From JAIQET01 sp035542575 (lineage in GTDB: Bacteria > Acidobacteriota > Terriglobia > Terriglobales > Acidobacteriaceae): DNA of 64,000 nucleotides. The notes below the pieces were generated by a model. It was given only the letters and a program-made list of their open reading frames with translations. It had not been told where the DNA came from and did no database searches. The DNA lies in the NCBI GenBank assembly GCA_035542575.1, contig DATKLE010000037.1:48026-112025 (forward strand). Reading direction: 5' to 3'. The translations under genes were made by a program, and so were the position numbers. Numbering within the stretch: position 1 is the stretch's first letter; each line of letters begins with the position of its first letter. Below are positions 37,181 through 46,074 of this stretch, in pieces.

Positions 37181-38191
37181 ATGCCCGCTACCGACTCCAA
37201 CCCATCATCGGAATCGCCGCGCGGCCGACTGAAAGTCTTCCTCGGCTACGCCTCCGGCGTCGGCAAATCGTTCCGCATGTTCGACGAAGCGCGGCGCAGG
37301 AAGGAGCGTGGCCAGGACGTCGTCGTGGGAGCCCTTCAGCCCGAGGTGCCGCCCGAGATCAAGCCCCTATTGAATTCCCTGGAGGTAGTTCCCACCCTGG
37401 AGGTAGAGGGTGTGCCGGTCATTGACGTGCCGGCGATCCTCCGCCGTCATCCCCAAGTGTGCATTATCGACGGGCTGGCATACGACAGTCCGTGGGGCCG
37501 TCATGCCCATCGCTGGCAGGATGTCGATGAACTGCTCTCGGCGGGGATTACGGTTGTCGCATCGGTGAACCTGCAGCACATCGATGACCACCGCGAGAGC
37601 GTCGAGAAACTCACGGGGCAACCGGTCGCGGAGACCGTTCCCCGGGACTTTCTGAACACCGCGGATGAGATCGTCGTGGTGGATGCTCCCACCGAAGGAG
37701 CGCCACCCGAGCTTTCCGAACTCCGCCAGATGGCCCTGGTTCTTTCGGCGGACGTGGTTGACGCCGCCCTGCAGCGCTACCTGCAGGCCCATGAGATCGA
37801 GCCGGGGTGGCGGACGCAGGAGCGCTTTCTGGTGTGTCTGACCGGCCGGGCCGACGCGGATCGTATGATAGCCAGCGCCCGGCAAAGTGCCGCCCGCTTT
37901 CACTGCGACGTCGTGGCCGTCTCCGTGAAACAACCCAACCTCTCGGACGCTGAACAGAAAGCGATGGAAGAGAATCTGGCGCGCGCGCGCGCCGCAGGCG
38001 CCCGAGTAGATGTGCTCGAGGGGCACGACCCGGTGGAAACGATCGTGCAATATGCCCGCTCCCACGGAGTCACCCAGATTTTTGTCGGGCACAGCCTGAA
38101 GACCGATTGGAGAACCCGCTTGTGGGGAAGCCCCTTGAGCCGCTTGATCCGCGCCGCAGAAGGCATGGACGTCCGCGTCTTCCCCCATTAA
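37181..38191 (+). CDS. KdpD-type sensor domain plus USP-like domain, no histidine kinase
   Basis: 336 residues from the ATG at 37181; upstream in-frame sequence lacks homology. Residues about 15-220 match the KdpD N-terminal (osmosensitive K+ channel) domain: Walker-A-like GYASGVGKSFRMFDEA, then RWQDVDELLSAGITVVASVN. The LAHSN box of canonical KdpD is IDGLAYDSPWG here. Residues about 225-336 form a USP-like domain (RFLVCLTGRADADRMIASA; GVTQIFVGHSLKTDWRTRLWG). The four-helix membrane bundle and kinase of KdpD are absent. It is cytoplasmic and precedes a related fusion by 18 bp, so the two should act together. No kdpFABC here. Confidence 0.8.
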   Translation: MPATDSNPSSESPRGRLKVFLGYASGVGKSFRMFDEARRRKERGQDVVVGALQPEVPPEIKPLLNSLEVVPTLEVEGVPVIDVPAILRRHPQVCIIDGLAYDSPWGRHAHRWQDVDELLSAGITVVASVNLQHIDDHRESVEKLTGQPVAETVPRDFLNTADEIVVVDAPTEGAPPELSELRQMALVLSADVVDAALQRYLQAHEIEPGWRTQERFLVCLTGRADADRMIASARQSAARFHCDVVAVSVKQPNLSDAEQKAMEENLARARAAGARVDVLEGHDPVETIVQYARSHGVTQIFVGHSLKTDWRTRLWGSPLSRLIRAAEGMDVRVFPH

Positions 38192-38209
38192 GAACAAAGA
38201 GCCTTTACC

Positions 38210-40318
38210 ATGACTGACCTGACTACTGCTGCTGTCGGCCATCTCAAAATCTATCTCGGCTACGCTCCCGGTGTCGGGAAAACCTATCAAATGCTGGAAG
38301 ATGCCCGCGAGTTGAAGGCCCGCGGAGTCGATCTGGTAGTCGGCTCTGTGGATCCCCGCGGCCGCCAGGACATTCGCGACCGGCTTGAGGGACTGCCCGT
38401 CATTCCCCTCCTCCGCGTCACGCACCGGAGCGGCGCCAGCTACGAACTCGACGTTGAGGCCATCGTGAAACGACGCCCGCGGGTCTGCGTCGTAGACCAA
38501 CTGGCGCATTCCAACGCTCCCGGCCTGGACCGGCAGAAGCGCTGGCAGGACATTCAGGTGCTGCTGCAGGCCGGCATCGACGTGCTTACGACGATGGACG
38601 TGCAGGACCTGGCAAGCCTGAGCGATCAGGTCTGGCAACTCACCGGACGGCGCATTCGCGAGACCGTGCCGGACTGGTTCTTCCAGCAGGCGGACGAAGT
38701 CGTGCTGGTTGATGTCACGCCGCGAGCGCTGCTCCATCGCCTGGAGAGGGGCGCGATCTTTCCGCCGGACCGGGTGAAGGCGGAAGCCGAGGGCATCTTC
38801 CAGGAACCGGTTCTCTTTGCCTTGCGGGAGTTGGCAATTCGGCAGACCGCGCAGGCGCTCGAAGCCCGGCAGACCGGAAAGACACAACCCGCGGAGGCGC
38901 ATGGGCAGAAGATTCTGGTGAACATCACTGCCGATCCCTCCACGGCCATGCTGCTGCGGCGTGCCCGGCGTGTGGCGGACCACCTGCAGGCGATTTGCAT
39001 GGCGGTGTATGTCTACTCCAAGCAGGAGTCGGAAGCCCTGCCGGCAGAAGACCGGCCAACGGTCGAGCGCCACCTGCGCTTTGCGGAGAACCTTCACATC
39101 GCCACCAAGATCCTCCACGGCAAAGACCGCGCACAGACCCTGGTGGACTATGCGCGCAAAAACGGCGTCACCCAGATATTCCTGACCCGCGATACCGCTC
39201 CCCGCAGGCGCTGGTTCCCGGGCCTCGACTTCACCGAACAGGTCCTGCAGCAGGCGACGCAGATGGAAGTCACCGTGGTCTCCGGCTCCAGCCGCCACGG
39301 CCGGGCAGCGTCGCCCTACCCGGAGGACGAGGCCGGGGCCCTGATGCACGCCGGCTACGTCCGTATCTCGCCGGACACTACGGTCGAAGAGGCCATCGCT
39401 CAGATCCGGCAGCAGGCTGGGAGCGTGGAGATGATCTACTACGCGTACGCGCTGGACGAGGGCCAACACCTCCTGGGGGTGGTCTCATTCCGCGAACTGA
39501 TCTCGGCGGAACGATCGAAGAAAGTCCGCGAGGTAATGCACACCGACTACGTTTATGTGGAGGAGGACACGGACCAGGAAACGGTGGCCCAATTGCTGGC
39601 CAAGCGGCGCCTGCTGGCCGTGCCCGTTCTCGATCCGGAAGGCCACATGGTGGGCGTCGTCACCAGCGCCGATGTGGCGGGAGTGGTGCAGGAAGAGGCC
39701 GGCGAAGACATTCTGAAGATCGGCGGCATGGAAGCGTTCGAGGGCCCGTACCTGGACGTCACCTTCGGACACATGGTGCGCAAACGCGCCGGATGGCTGG
39801 CGATTCTGTTTATCGGCGAGATGCTGACCGCCACCGCCATGGGTTTCTTTTCCAAGGAAATCGAACGCGCCGTGGTGCTCGCCCTCTTCATTCCGCTGAT
39901 CATCAGCAGCGGCGGGAACTCCGGCTCGCAGGCGACCACGCTCGTCATCCGCGCCATGGCCTTAGGAGAGATCCGGCTGCGGGACTGGTTTCGTGTCATT
40001 CGGCGCGAGCTTGCGGCCGGCCTTGCCTTGGGAATGATTCTTGGCGTCATCGGCGTGTCGCGCATCCTCCTCTGGCACACACTGCGCGGGACATACGGCG
40101 AGCACTATCTGGTGGTCGCGCTCACTATCGGATGCAGCCTGATCGGGGTGGTGCTGTTCGGGACCACGGCCGGTTCCATGTTACCGTTCGTGCTTCGCCG
40201 CTGCGGCCTGGATCCCGCCAGCGCATCCGCCCCCTTTGTCGCGACGCTGGTGGATGTCAGCGGGCTGGTCATCTATTTCACGGTAGCTAGCATTATTCTG
40301 CGGGGAATCTTGCTCTAG
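38210..40318 (+). CDS. KdpD sensor / USP / CBS pair / MgtE magnesium channel fusion
   Basis: 702 residues. Domains: KdpD N-terminal domain (about 10-215) with LGYAPGVGKTYQMLEDA, VVDQLAHSNAPG and RWQDIQVLLQAGIDVLTTMD; USP-like (about 231-360); two CBS domains (about 377-503; LLAVPVLDPEGHMVGVVTSA); then the MgtE membrane domain with five helices (about 521-702). The pore signatures SSGGNSGSQATTLVIRAMA and APFVATLVDVSGLVIYF are intact, including the conserved Asp. The usual MgtE N-domain (Mg2+-sensing superhelix) is missing and the KdpD-USP module stands in its place. The KdpD Walker-B-like Glu is Gln. I infer a Mg2+ channel gated by a nucleotide or K+-linked signal. Confidence 0.85.
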   Translation: MTDLTTAAVGHLKIYLGYAPGVGKTYQMLEDARELKARGVDLVVGSVDPRGRQDIRDRLEGLPVIPLLRVTHRSGASYELDVEAIVKRRPRVCVVDQLAHSNAPGLDRQKRWQDIQVLLQAGIDVLTTMDVQDLASLSDQVWQLTGRRIRETVPDWFFQQADEVVLVDVTPRALLHRLERGAIFPPDRVKAEAEGIFQEPVLFALRELAIRQTAQALEARQTGKTQPAEAHGQKILVNITADPSTAMLLRRARRVADHLQAICMAVYVYSKQESEALPAEDRPTVERHLRFAENLHIATKILHGKDRAQTLVDYARKNGVTQIFLTRDTAPRRRWFPGLDFTEQVLQQATQMEVTVVSGSSRHGRAASPYPEDEAGALMHAGYVRISPDTTVEEAIAQIRQQAGSVEMIYYAYALDEGQHLLGVVSFRELISAERSKKVREVMHTDYVYVEEDTDQETVAQLLAKRRLLAVPVLDPEGHMVGVVTSADVAGVVQEEAGEDILKIGGMEAFEGPYLDVTFGHMVRKRAGWLAILFIGEMLTATAMGFFSKEIERAVVLALFIPLIISSGGNSGSQATTLVIRAMALGEIRLRDWFRVIRRELAAGLALGMILGVIGVSRILLWHTLRGTYGEHYLVVALTIGCSLIGVVLFGTTAGSMLPFVLRRCGLDPASASAPFVATLVDVSGLVIYFTVASIILRGILL

Positions 40319-40358
40319 GCCCGTTGACCCACGCAGCCTGCGGCCGGGGACAGCGCGC

Positions 40359-41831
40359 TTAGGGCTTCTCGCGCCGAATCGGGAATCTTCCCTCATCATC
40401 GTAGTAAAGTTTGCGCTCGAAATCTGACTTCGCCCCCGGAACCGGCTTCTCCCCTTGTGAGCTGACGCGCGGAGCATCCGCTGCCGCTGCCAGCGGATTC
40501 TTCGTCGTGTACATCGCTTCGTCGAGCAGGCCGCCCGATGGCGCTTTGGCCACGGCGAAGACACCGAATGGATTTCCGTTGGTGTAGGAGACGCTGATGT
40601 AATCCGCCACCATCGGCCCCAAGTCGGAATTCGGCAGCCAACTTAGATGCATCGGCCCGGCAATCTGTGCGCCTCCGGTCCAGGTCTTGCCACCGTCTTC
40701 GGAAGTCACAAAACCCACGTCCAGCTGGCAAGTGGAGAATGTGCAATTGGCCTTCGGATAGTAGTAATAGACCACGGTCAGGTGCGCTGTGTCGCCGGAG
40801 GTGTCGTGGTCCACGCCGATGCCGGGAAGGAAGTGGTCCACGGTGCTGGTGGCGGGATCAATGGGAATACGGCTAGGCGCGGTCCAGGTCTGGCCGTCGG
40901 CGGAAGTGCTCATCACGATATCGTTGGAGCTGCAGCCGGCGCGAAAGCGGCAATCCGCCCAGACCACAAGAATCTTTCCCGCGCCATCAATTTCCGCTGA
41001 GGGCAAATCGAAATCGCGCAGGCCACCTGCCACCAGGTGTTCGTCAATGCCGGAGACGGTCACGCTGCGTCCCCAGGTTTGCCCGCCATCGGTCGAGCGA
41101 AAGGCGAAAATGCCGCCGTTTGCAAATGGCACGACCACCGTCCCGTTGGGCTGCACCAGGGGCTGGCCCCCGAGGCCGCGGGCGCCGTCTGCGGACGGCT
41201 TGCCCGGGCTCCAGGTCGCTCCGCCGTCGCTCGAGGTGCTCATCAGCACCAGGCCGGTGCTGGCCGCCGCGTCCCACTCTGTATAGCAGTTGCCATAGAA
41301 GGGACTGGTGGAACTGTTGTCGCACACCGTCCAGTTCTTGTCGTCGTTGTGGGTCTTATCCACGATGATCGGTTTTCCCCAGCGGATGCCGTCGCGTGAG
41401 CGGCTCACGGCCACGTCGCCGACCGGATTGATCAGCGGCAGAGTCGAGATCATCCACACGCCATGTTTGGCGTCGAAAGCCACCGAAGGATCAGCAGCGC
41501 CGTAGTAAGGGCCGTTCTTGTAGTTCACTGTCAGGCCGGGAAGGTAGCCGAATTTCCAGCTGATGCCGCCATCCGTGGAGGTGGCGAACCCAACGTCGGC
41601 ACTGCCCCAGCCGATGGTTCCCGGCCGGCGCCCCACGTGGAACGCGCTCACGATGGTCGAGCCCCAGGAGAAGGTGTCCGGCTCGACTTCGGTCCGGTGC
41701 ACGCTGTCGGAGTTCGTGAATCTATCAATGCTGATCTTCACCAGCGGATTCTGGGCGAGAGCTGGGGGCGTCGTCGCAAGCGAAACAGCCAGCACTACAA
41801 AGGCGAACCTATTCCCGGGGAGTGTTCTCAT
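40359..41831 (-). CDS. Secreted sialidase-fold (BNR/Asp-box) protein
   Basis: 490 residues from the ATG at 41831 (AAGGA site). Signal peptide ends at PALA-Q. At least five Asp-boxes (S-x-D-x-G-x-x-W): STDGGISWKF, SSDGGATWSP, STDGGQTWGR, SADGQTWTAP, SEDGGKTWTG. A six-bladed propeller is expected. The family includes sialidases and many binding proteins; the catalytic Arg triad and RIP motif of sialidases are not evident, so enzymatic activity is not claimed. Similar in kind to the protein at 44.6 kb, on the opposite strand. Confidence 0.75.
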   Translation of the reverse strand: MRTLPGNRFAFVVLAVSLATTPPALAQNPLVKISIDRFTNSDSVHRTEVEPDTFSWGSTIVSAFHVGRRPGTIGWGSADVGFATSTDGGISWKFGYLPGLTVNYKNGPYYGAADPSVAFDAKHGVWMISTLPLINPVGDVAVSRSRDGIRWGKPIIVDKTHNDDKNWTVCDNSSTSPFYGNCYTEWDAAASTGLVLMSTSSDGGATWSPGKPSADGARGLGGQPLVQPNGTVVVPFANGGIFAFRSTDGGQTWGRSVTVSGIDEHLVAGGLRDFDLPSAEIDGAGKILVVWADCRFRAGCSSNDIVMSTSADGQTWTAPSRIPIDPATSTVDHFLPGIGVDHDTSGDTAHLTVVYYYYPKANCTFSTCQLDVGFVTSEDGGKTWTGGAQIAGPMHLSWLPNSDLGPMVADYISVSYTNGNPFGVFAVAKAPSGGLLDEAMYTTKNPLAAAADAPRVSSQGEKPVPGAKSDFERKLYYDDEGRFPIRREKP

Positions 41832-41985
41832 GAGGTCGTCCTTCTGCGCTGAGATTGGGGGCACGGCAGAGCCGTTGCGGCTACATCCGGCGGCCTGGGC
41901 GCGGCGCGCGCGGCGAGTCGTGTCCGGCACTATATCCCGCGGGCGGCCAGCCTGTCTACCGCTCTGAGCCCGCGACCGGGACGTG

Positions 41986-42105
41986 TTAGCAGATGAGCTT
42001 GAGTCCCCTATAGAGTCGGAACCTTTCATCTGGAGTCACCACCGGAATTTTCTCCGCCGACGCGTGGGCGATGATCTGCCGGTCAAAGGGGTCGACCGCA
42101 GACAA
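41986..42105 (-). pseudogene. Remnant of a PIN-domain (VapC-like) toxin, C-terminal fragment
   Basis: On the minus strand, translation ending at TAA (41986-41988) reads VDPFDRQIIAHASAEKIPVV, then TPDERFRLYRGLKLIC. This is the C-terminal third of VapC-type PIN nucleases (DPFDRxLIAQA...LVTxDxxFxxY). Upstream in frame there is only the FecR gene's terminator hairpin, so the N-terminal two thirds, including the first catalytic Asp residues, are gone. No antitoxin is adjacent. Confidence 0.65.
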
Positions 42106-42108
42106 AGC

Positions 42109-42128
42109 GGGCGACCCGAAGGTCGCCC
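42109..42128 (-). terminator. Hairpin terminator of the FecR-domain gene
   Basis: Perfect 8-bp stem GGGCGACC/GGTCGCCC; read on the minus strand it closes on a TTCG tetraloop and is followed by GCTTTGTC, a weak U tract. It is 24 bases beyond the stop at 42152. Confidence 0.55.
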
Positions 42129-42151
42129 ACTGGACTAGATAAGCAGTATCC

Positions 42152-43501
42152 CTACTTGTGCGGGACCGCGTGCGGCGCTGGCGTGGAGTGCGGTGCCGGC
42201 ATGGAGTGCGGCGTGGATGCAGGCGCGCTCATGCGCGGGCTGACGCGTGGTGCGGGGGTTGCCGTCCGCGGACTGGATGCCGGAACCGCTCCCCTCGACG
42301 GCACGACCGGAGCCGTGTGAATCGTGGCAGTGGCCACGCCCCTCTGCTTCACAGTTTCCGAGACTTTCGCCAGATCGCGAATGCTGCCGCGCGGAATACC
42401 CAACCCAGCCGAATCCCTGCGAATAACCACCCGGCTCGGTGACACTCCCACCGGAACCTTCGGCCCGCGAGTCACGACCACAGTCTTGGTTCCCGAACCT
42501 GAAGGAGGCTGCGGCGGTTTAAAGCGCGGCGGCGGATTGACGACCCGAGGAGTCCCGTTCCATCCACCCCACGACGAACCCCGATAGACGGGCTGCCACA
42601 TCCAGCCGTACGGGGGCATGTAATACCAGGAACCGTAATAGTACGGCATCCATCCCCAGGGGTAACCAGAGACCCACGTGTAACCAAAGCCGGGATAATA
42701 AACCCAGGCGCCATTCATGAACGGATCCCAGCCCGCGCCCGCGAAGTATGGTTGCCACATCCAGCCGTAGCCCGGCACGTCGTAATAGTTGCCGTAGTAG
42801 TTCAGATCGCTCATGCCGTAGCCGTAGGGCAAATCGTTGTACCCGGAAGAGCTGCCCTTGTTGCGATCATGGTACTGCTCTTGTTCCTTGTCCCAGGCAT
42901 CGTAGGGATCAGACTCCAGGTTCTTGGCCAGCTTGTACTTGTCGCTGTCCGCCAGATCGAAGGTCGCCGACTGCTTCTTCTGCACGACCAGCGTGCCCGA
43001 GGGCCCCTCGACACTTACGTCGCCTTTGAACACGGCCAGAGTGGCCTCGGTGTCGCCCATCTCGACGCGCAGATGCGCCGGCTGGCTCAGGGTCACCCCC
43101 TCATGGCCGAAGTTGAGGGTGAACTCATCGTCCTTGGCGCCGAGAAAGTTGAGATACGCGGTGCCTTCCTGCAGGCTTGCAGTCGAAGCCCGGCCGCCGG
43201 AGTCGCGCAGGGAAAGCATTGGAAACTCGATCACGGTGTTGGGAGTGATGCGCAGCGCGCTGCCGTCTTCAAACTCAATCTCGGCGCGCGCGTCGCTGTC
43301 CGTGCGGAGCTTGGTGCCCTGGACGATAGGCATGTTGAGGATCGCCTTTTCGTATCCTTGCCCGGTGTTTCGGTCGATCTGCACATTGCCTTGCAAATCG
43401 CTCAAGCGCACGATCCGCACCTGCGAATCGGCCCAAGACGGGATTGCCAGCAGCGAGCACGCCAAGCCCGCCAGCGTTAGGCCCAGCCTACGGATAGACA
43501 T
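42152..43501 (-). CDS. FecR-domain secreted protein with aromatic-rich low-complexity segment
   Basis: 449 residues from the ATG at 43501 (GGGAGA upstream); the earlier in-frame start has no signal peptide. Signal peptide to about residue 25. Residues about 30-200 resemble a FecR beta domain (RLSDLQGNVQIDR; GTKLRTDSDARAEIEFEDGS; AVFKGDVSVEGPSGTLVVQK). Residues about 220-315 are extremely rich in Tyr, Trp, Gly and Pro, with two copies of YGWMWQP. The tail (about 320-449) is Pro/Ser/Ala/His rich and ends in repeats of the form TPxPHSxPA. No sigma factor is encoded nearby, so it is not a FecI/FecR pair. Probably an envelope surface protein. Confidence 0.75.
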   Translation of the reverse strand: MSIRRLGLTLAGLACSLLAIPSWADSQVRIVRLSDLQGNVQIDRNTGQGYEKAILNMPIVQGTKLRTDSDARAEIEFEDGSALRITPNTVIEFPMLSLRDSGGRASTASLQEGTAYLNFLGAKDDEFTLNFGHEGVTLSQPAHLRVEMGDTEATLAVFKGDVSVEGPSGTLVVQKKQSATFDLADSDKYKLAKNLESDPYDAWDKEQEQYHDRNKGSSSGYNDLPYGYGMSDLNYYGNYYDVPGYGWMWQPYFAGAGWDPFMNGAWVYYPGFGYTWVSGYPWGWMPYYYGSWYYMPPYGWMWQPVYRGSSWGGWNGTPRVVNPPPRFKPPQPPSGSGTKTVVVTRGPKVPVGVSPSRVVIRRDSAGLGIPRGSIRDLAKVSETVKQRGVATATIHTAPVVPSRGAVPASSPRTATPAPRVSPRMSAPASTPHSMPAPHSTPAPHAVPHK

Positions 43502-43727
43502 AGTTGTCTCCCGGGAATCTTCCCCTAACCAATTAGAACACGGAACGGTTGCCTTAGTTGCCCTCTTGCGGATCCCGCACCGGTTACGGGCGGGCCAGTG
43601 GTCGTTGGTCCGGTAGTCGTTGGCCTTCGACCACTTGCGGCCAGGGGGAGCAGGCGAGACTGCAACGGCTGCCACCGGATGGGTCAATCTAATGCATTGA
43701 TTTCAGGTGGTTTGGCAAGGCGCAGGG

Positions 43728-44417
43728 CTAGGGCCGGGAAACGCCGGCGCTCACCAGCAAACGCTCCGCCCGGGCGCGAACCGGATTGATCACGGACTGG
43801 TCGGTGGCGATCTGCTGCAGCACCGGCGCAACCGCAGCCAGCTCCTCCAGGTCGCCTTGCTTCGCTAGTTCCTCCATGCGCTTGAGCTCGTCGTCGAGAG
43901 CGAGCTTCTGGTAGTGGTGGTAGTAGTCGAGCCGGCGTCCGAATTCCAGGGTAGTGGAGAGGTTCTGAAAGAGTTGTGTCAGCTGCTGGACGGCGGGAAT
44001 GGTCGAGTAATTGTAGGTCGCCTTCGTATCTCTCTCCCCGTCCTTGTACGTCAGGGTCTTGGCCCCCGTGGAAGCAAGGCCTTTCTTCCGGGAATCCACC
44101 TGCCCTTCGAAATAATGGGCACGTCTCGCCAGTTCGAATACCCGCTTGCGGGTGGCCTCCGAGATCGCAAAGGTTACCTGGAATGCATCGTTGGCGGATT
44201 CAGGACTCAGTTTGGCGTCGGAGAAGTAGGTAGCGTTGCCGCTCGCCGGAATCATGATGGCGTACTTCTCGGGCTGGGATCCGGGGAAAACCAGACCGAA
44301 CCCTACCGTAGGGACGACGGGCTCCTGCGCCCCGGCCAGAGAACACAATGCCAGCGCCAGAACCAGGAGAGAGCCGACGCGGCGTGACGCAAGTGCGGAC
44401 ATCATGGCGAATGACAT
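43728..44417 (-). CDS. Hypothetical secreted protein
   Basis: 229 residues from the ATG at 44417 (two more in-frame ATGs at 44405 and 44402; none has a good ribosome site). Signal peptide (VGSLLVLALALCSLAGA). The mature protein has a beta-rich first half (VVPTVGFGLVFPGSQPEKYA) and a helical, charged C-terminus (LDDELKRMEELAKQGDLEEL). No family recognised. Divergent from the Asp-box gene at 44.6 kb. Confidence 0.55.
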   Translation of the reverse strand: MSFAMMSALASRRVGSLLVLALALCSLAGAQEPVVPTVGFGLVFPGSQPEKYAIMIPASGNATYFSDAKLSPESANDAFQVTFAISEATRKRVFELARRAHYFEGQVDSRKKGLASTGAKTLTYKDGERDTKATYNYSTIPAVQQLTQLFQNLSTTLEFGRRLDYYHHYQKLALDDELKRMEELAKQGDLEELAAVAPVLQQIATDQSVINPVRARAERLLVSAGVSRP

Positions 44418-44591
44418 GTACAAGGCATTATGCCAAAAAGCGGGCGGGCCTGATGATCGATCGAGGGCGTGCGTTCGGGCTGCCTGCGGCCGGCAGCATG
44501 CCGGCACTACGAATCCCTTGACAGTGCTGGGATTGGCACGTACTGTGACTGGACGGTAGTAGCGGTCAAATCTGCTCACAGGGGAGTTTTC

Positions 44592-45992
44592 ATGCGCCTC
44601 TTCCCTTCTGTAAGACTGGCTTCCCTTCTGCTCGTTCTCATGCTGACAATTTCTGGATTCACTGCCCGAGCGGCAGCTGCGGGCAAGGCGGTTCCCAAGA
44701 ACGTTGACGCCAGCGAACTGGCCGGCAACGAGGGCGAGACCGCGGTGGCGATCAATCAACTCCACCCCAACCAGCTCACCATTGTCACCAACTTGGGTAG
44801 TGCCTCGGGCTTGTTCCACGCCTGGAGCGGCGACAGCGGCCGAACCTGGAACCATGACATCATTTTCCCAGGGGCCTGCTGCGACGGACAATTGGCGTCC
44901 GATGAGTTCGGGAACATTTTCCTGGTCTATCTTTCAGGGAACATCCTGGTATCCATGGCGATCTCGACGGATGGAGGGGCCAGTTTCCAGTCGTTGCCGT
45001 TCGTCGCCACGGACGTGGGGGTGCCGAAAATCCCGTTTCGCAGCCTGGCTCCGTCCGGCAAGGCGGTGGGCGGCGACCAGCCTTCGATCGCCGCGGCCAA
45101 GGGCAGCGTGTGGGTATCGTGGACGGGGAACAACGGGATCATCCAAACTTCGGCGGCCAGCGTAACTGGGCTGGGACAGGTGGGGACCTTCAGCCCGCCG
45201 CAGGGTCTGCCTGGGCCGCACAATGTCGGCGATTATGGCGACATTGCGATCGGACCGCAGGGCCAGGTGTTTGTTGTGTATCAAAATCCGACAGGCGGAG
45301 AGGGGCCCGCCACCATCTATGGCGCCCTTGATCCGGATGGTCTGGGTCCTCAAGGCTTTCAGCCGCCCCAGACCTTGCAGATGACCAATGTCGGGGGATT
45401 CGATTACATTCCGGCGCAGTCTGGGAGGTCAATCGACGCCGAAGCCGGACTGGTTTGGGACAGGACCGGCGGCGCTCACAACGGACGGCTCTACCTGATT
45501 TATTTGTCCGAGGAGCCGCAAGAGAGCAACGATACCGACGTGCAGTTGCGCTTCTCCGACGACAACGGCGCAACCTGGAGCAACTCGTTGCGAGTGAACG
45601 ACGATGCCACCACCAACAGCCAGTTCAATCCGCGGATTTCGCTGGATCCAACCACGGGCAACGTCGCCATTGCCTGGGAGGATTGCCGCAATGACCGCGG
45701 CAACCACGGCCCCGGTGACACCAACGGTGTGCCCAATGACGACGCCATGATGTATGTCACCCTGAGCAGGAATGGCGGCGCCAGCTTCCTTCCCAATAAG
45801 CGGCTGTCGGCGGGCGCTTCCAACGACAATGACGCCGCCAACGGTGTGGATTATGGCGACTACGGCGGCTTCATGTTCTATGGCGGGAACCTGTATTACG
45901 CCTCTGCCGACAATTCGAACTCCACCCACACCAATCCCGACGGCAAGCTGAGCCACTTCGATATCTACACCCAGCCGGTGCACGTGCAGTAA
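44592..45992 (+). CDS. Secreted Asp-box (BNR) propeller protein
   Basis: 466 residues from the ATG at 44592 with GGGGAG upstream. Signal peptide ends near ARA-A. Asp-box-like motifs: SGDSGRTWNHD, STDGGASFQS, SDDNGATWSN, SRNGGASFLP. Calcium-site-like acidic clusters (DNDAANGVDYGDYGG) occur near the end. Predicted extracellular or periplasmic propeller; no catalytic residues assigned. A good terminator follows. Confidence 0.75.
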   Translation: MRLFPSVRLASLLLVLMLTISGFTARAAAAGKAVPKNVDASELAGNEGETAVAINQLHPNQLTIVTNLGSASGLFHAWSGDSGRTWNHDIIFPGACCDGQLASDEFGNIFLVYLSGNILVSMAISTDGGASFQSLPFVATDVGVPKIPFRSLAPSGKAVGGDQPSIAAAKGSVWVSWTGNNGIIQTSAASVTGLGQVGTFSPPQGLPGPHNVGDYGDIAIGPQGQVFVVYQNPTGGEGPATIYGALDPDGLGPQGFQPPQTLQMTNVGGFDYIPAQSGRSIDAEAGLVWDRTGGAHNGRLYLIYLSEEPQESNDTDVQLRFSDDNGATWSNSLRVNDDATTNSQFNPRISLDPTTGNVAIAWEDCRNDRGNHGPGDTNGVPNDDAMMYVTLSRNGGASFLPNKRLSAGASNDNDAANGVDYGDYGGFMFYGGNLYYASADNSNSTHTNPDGKLSHFDIYTQPVHVQ

Positions 45993-46011
45993 TCCAACTT
46001 TGGTCGGAACC

Positions 46012-46039
46012 GCGCGGCGCTTGGGCGCCGCGCTTTTTC
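46012..46039 (+). terminator. Rho-independent terminator
   Basis: Perfect 9-bp stem GCGCGGCGC/GCGCCGCGC, TTGG loop, then TTTTTCTT; 19 bases after the Asp-box gene and convergent to ruvC. Confidence 0.92.
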
Positions 46040-46074
46040 TTGTGTGAGGGTGGACCAAGGACCGACGGGCGGCG

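Noticed and set aside
37367..39469. A 700-codon open frame on the minus strand opposite the KdpD-type genes
   Set aside because: It lies antisense to two genes with intact conserved domains; GC-rich codon bias opens such frames. No domain-like motif or ribosome site was seen.
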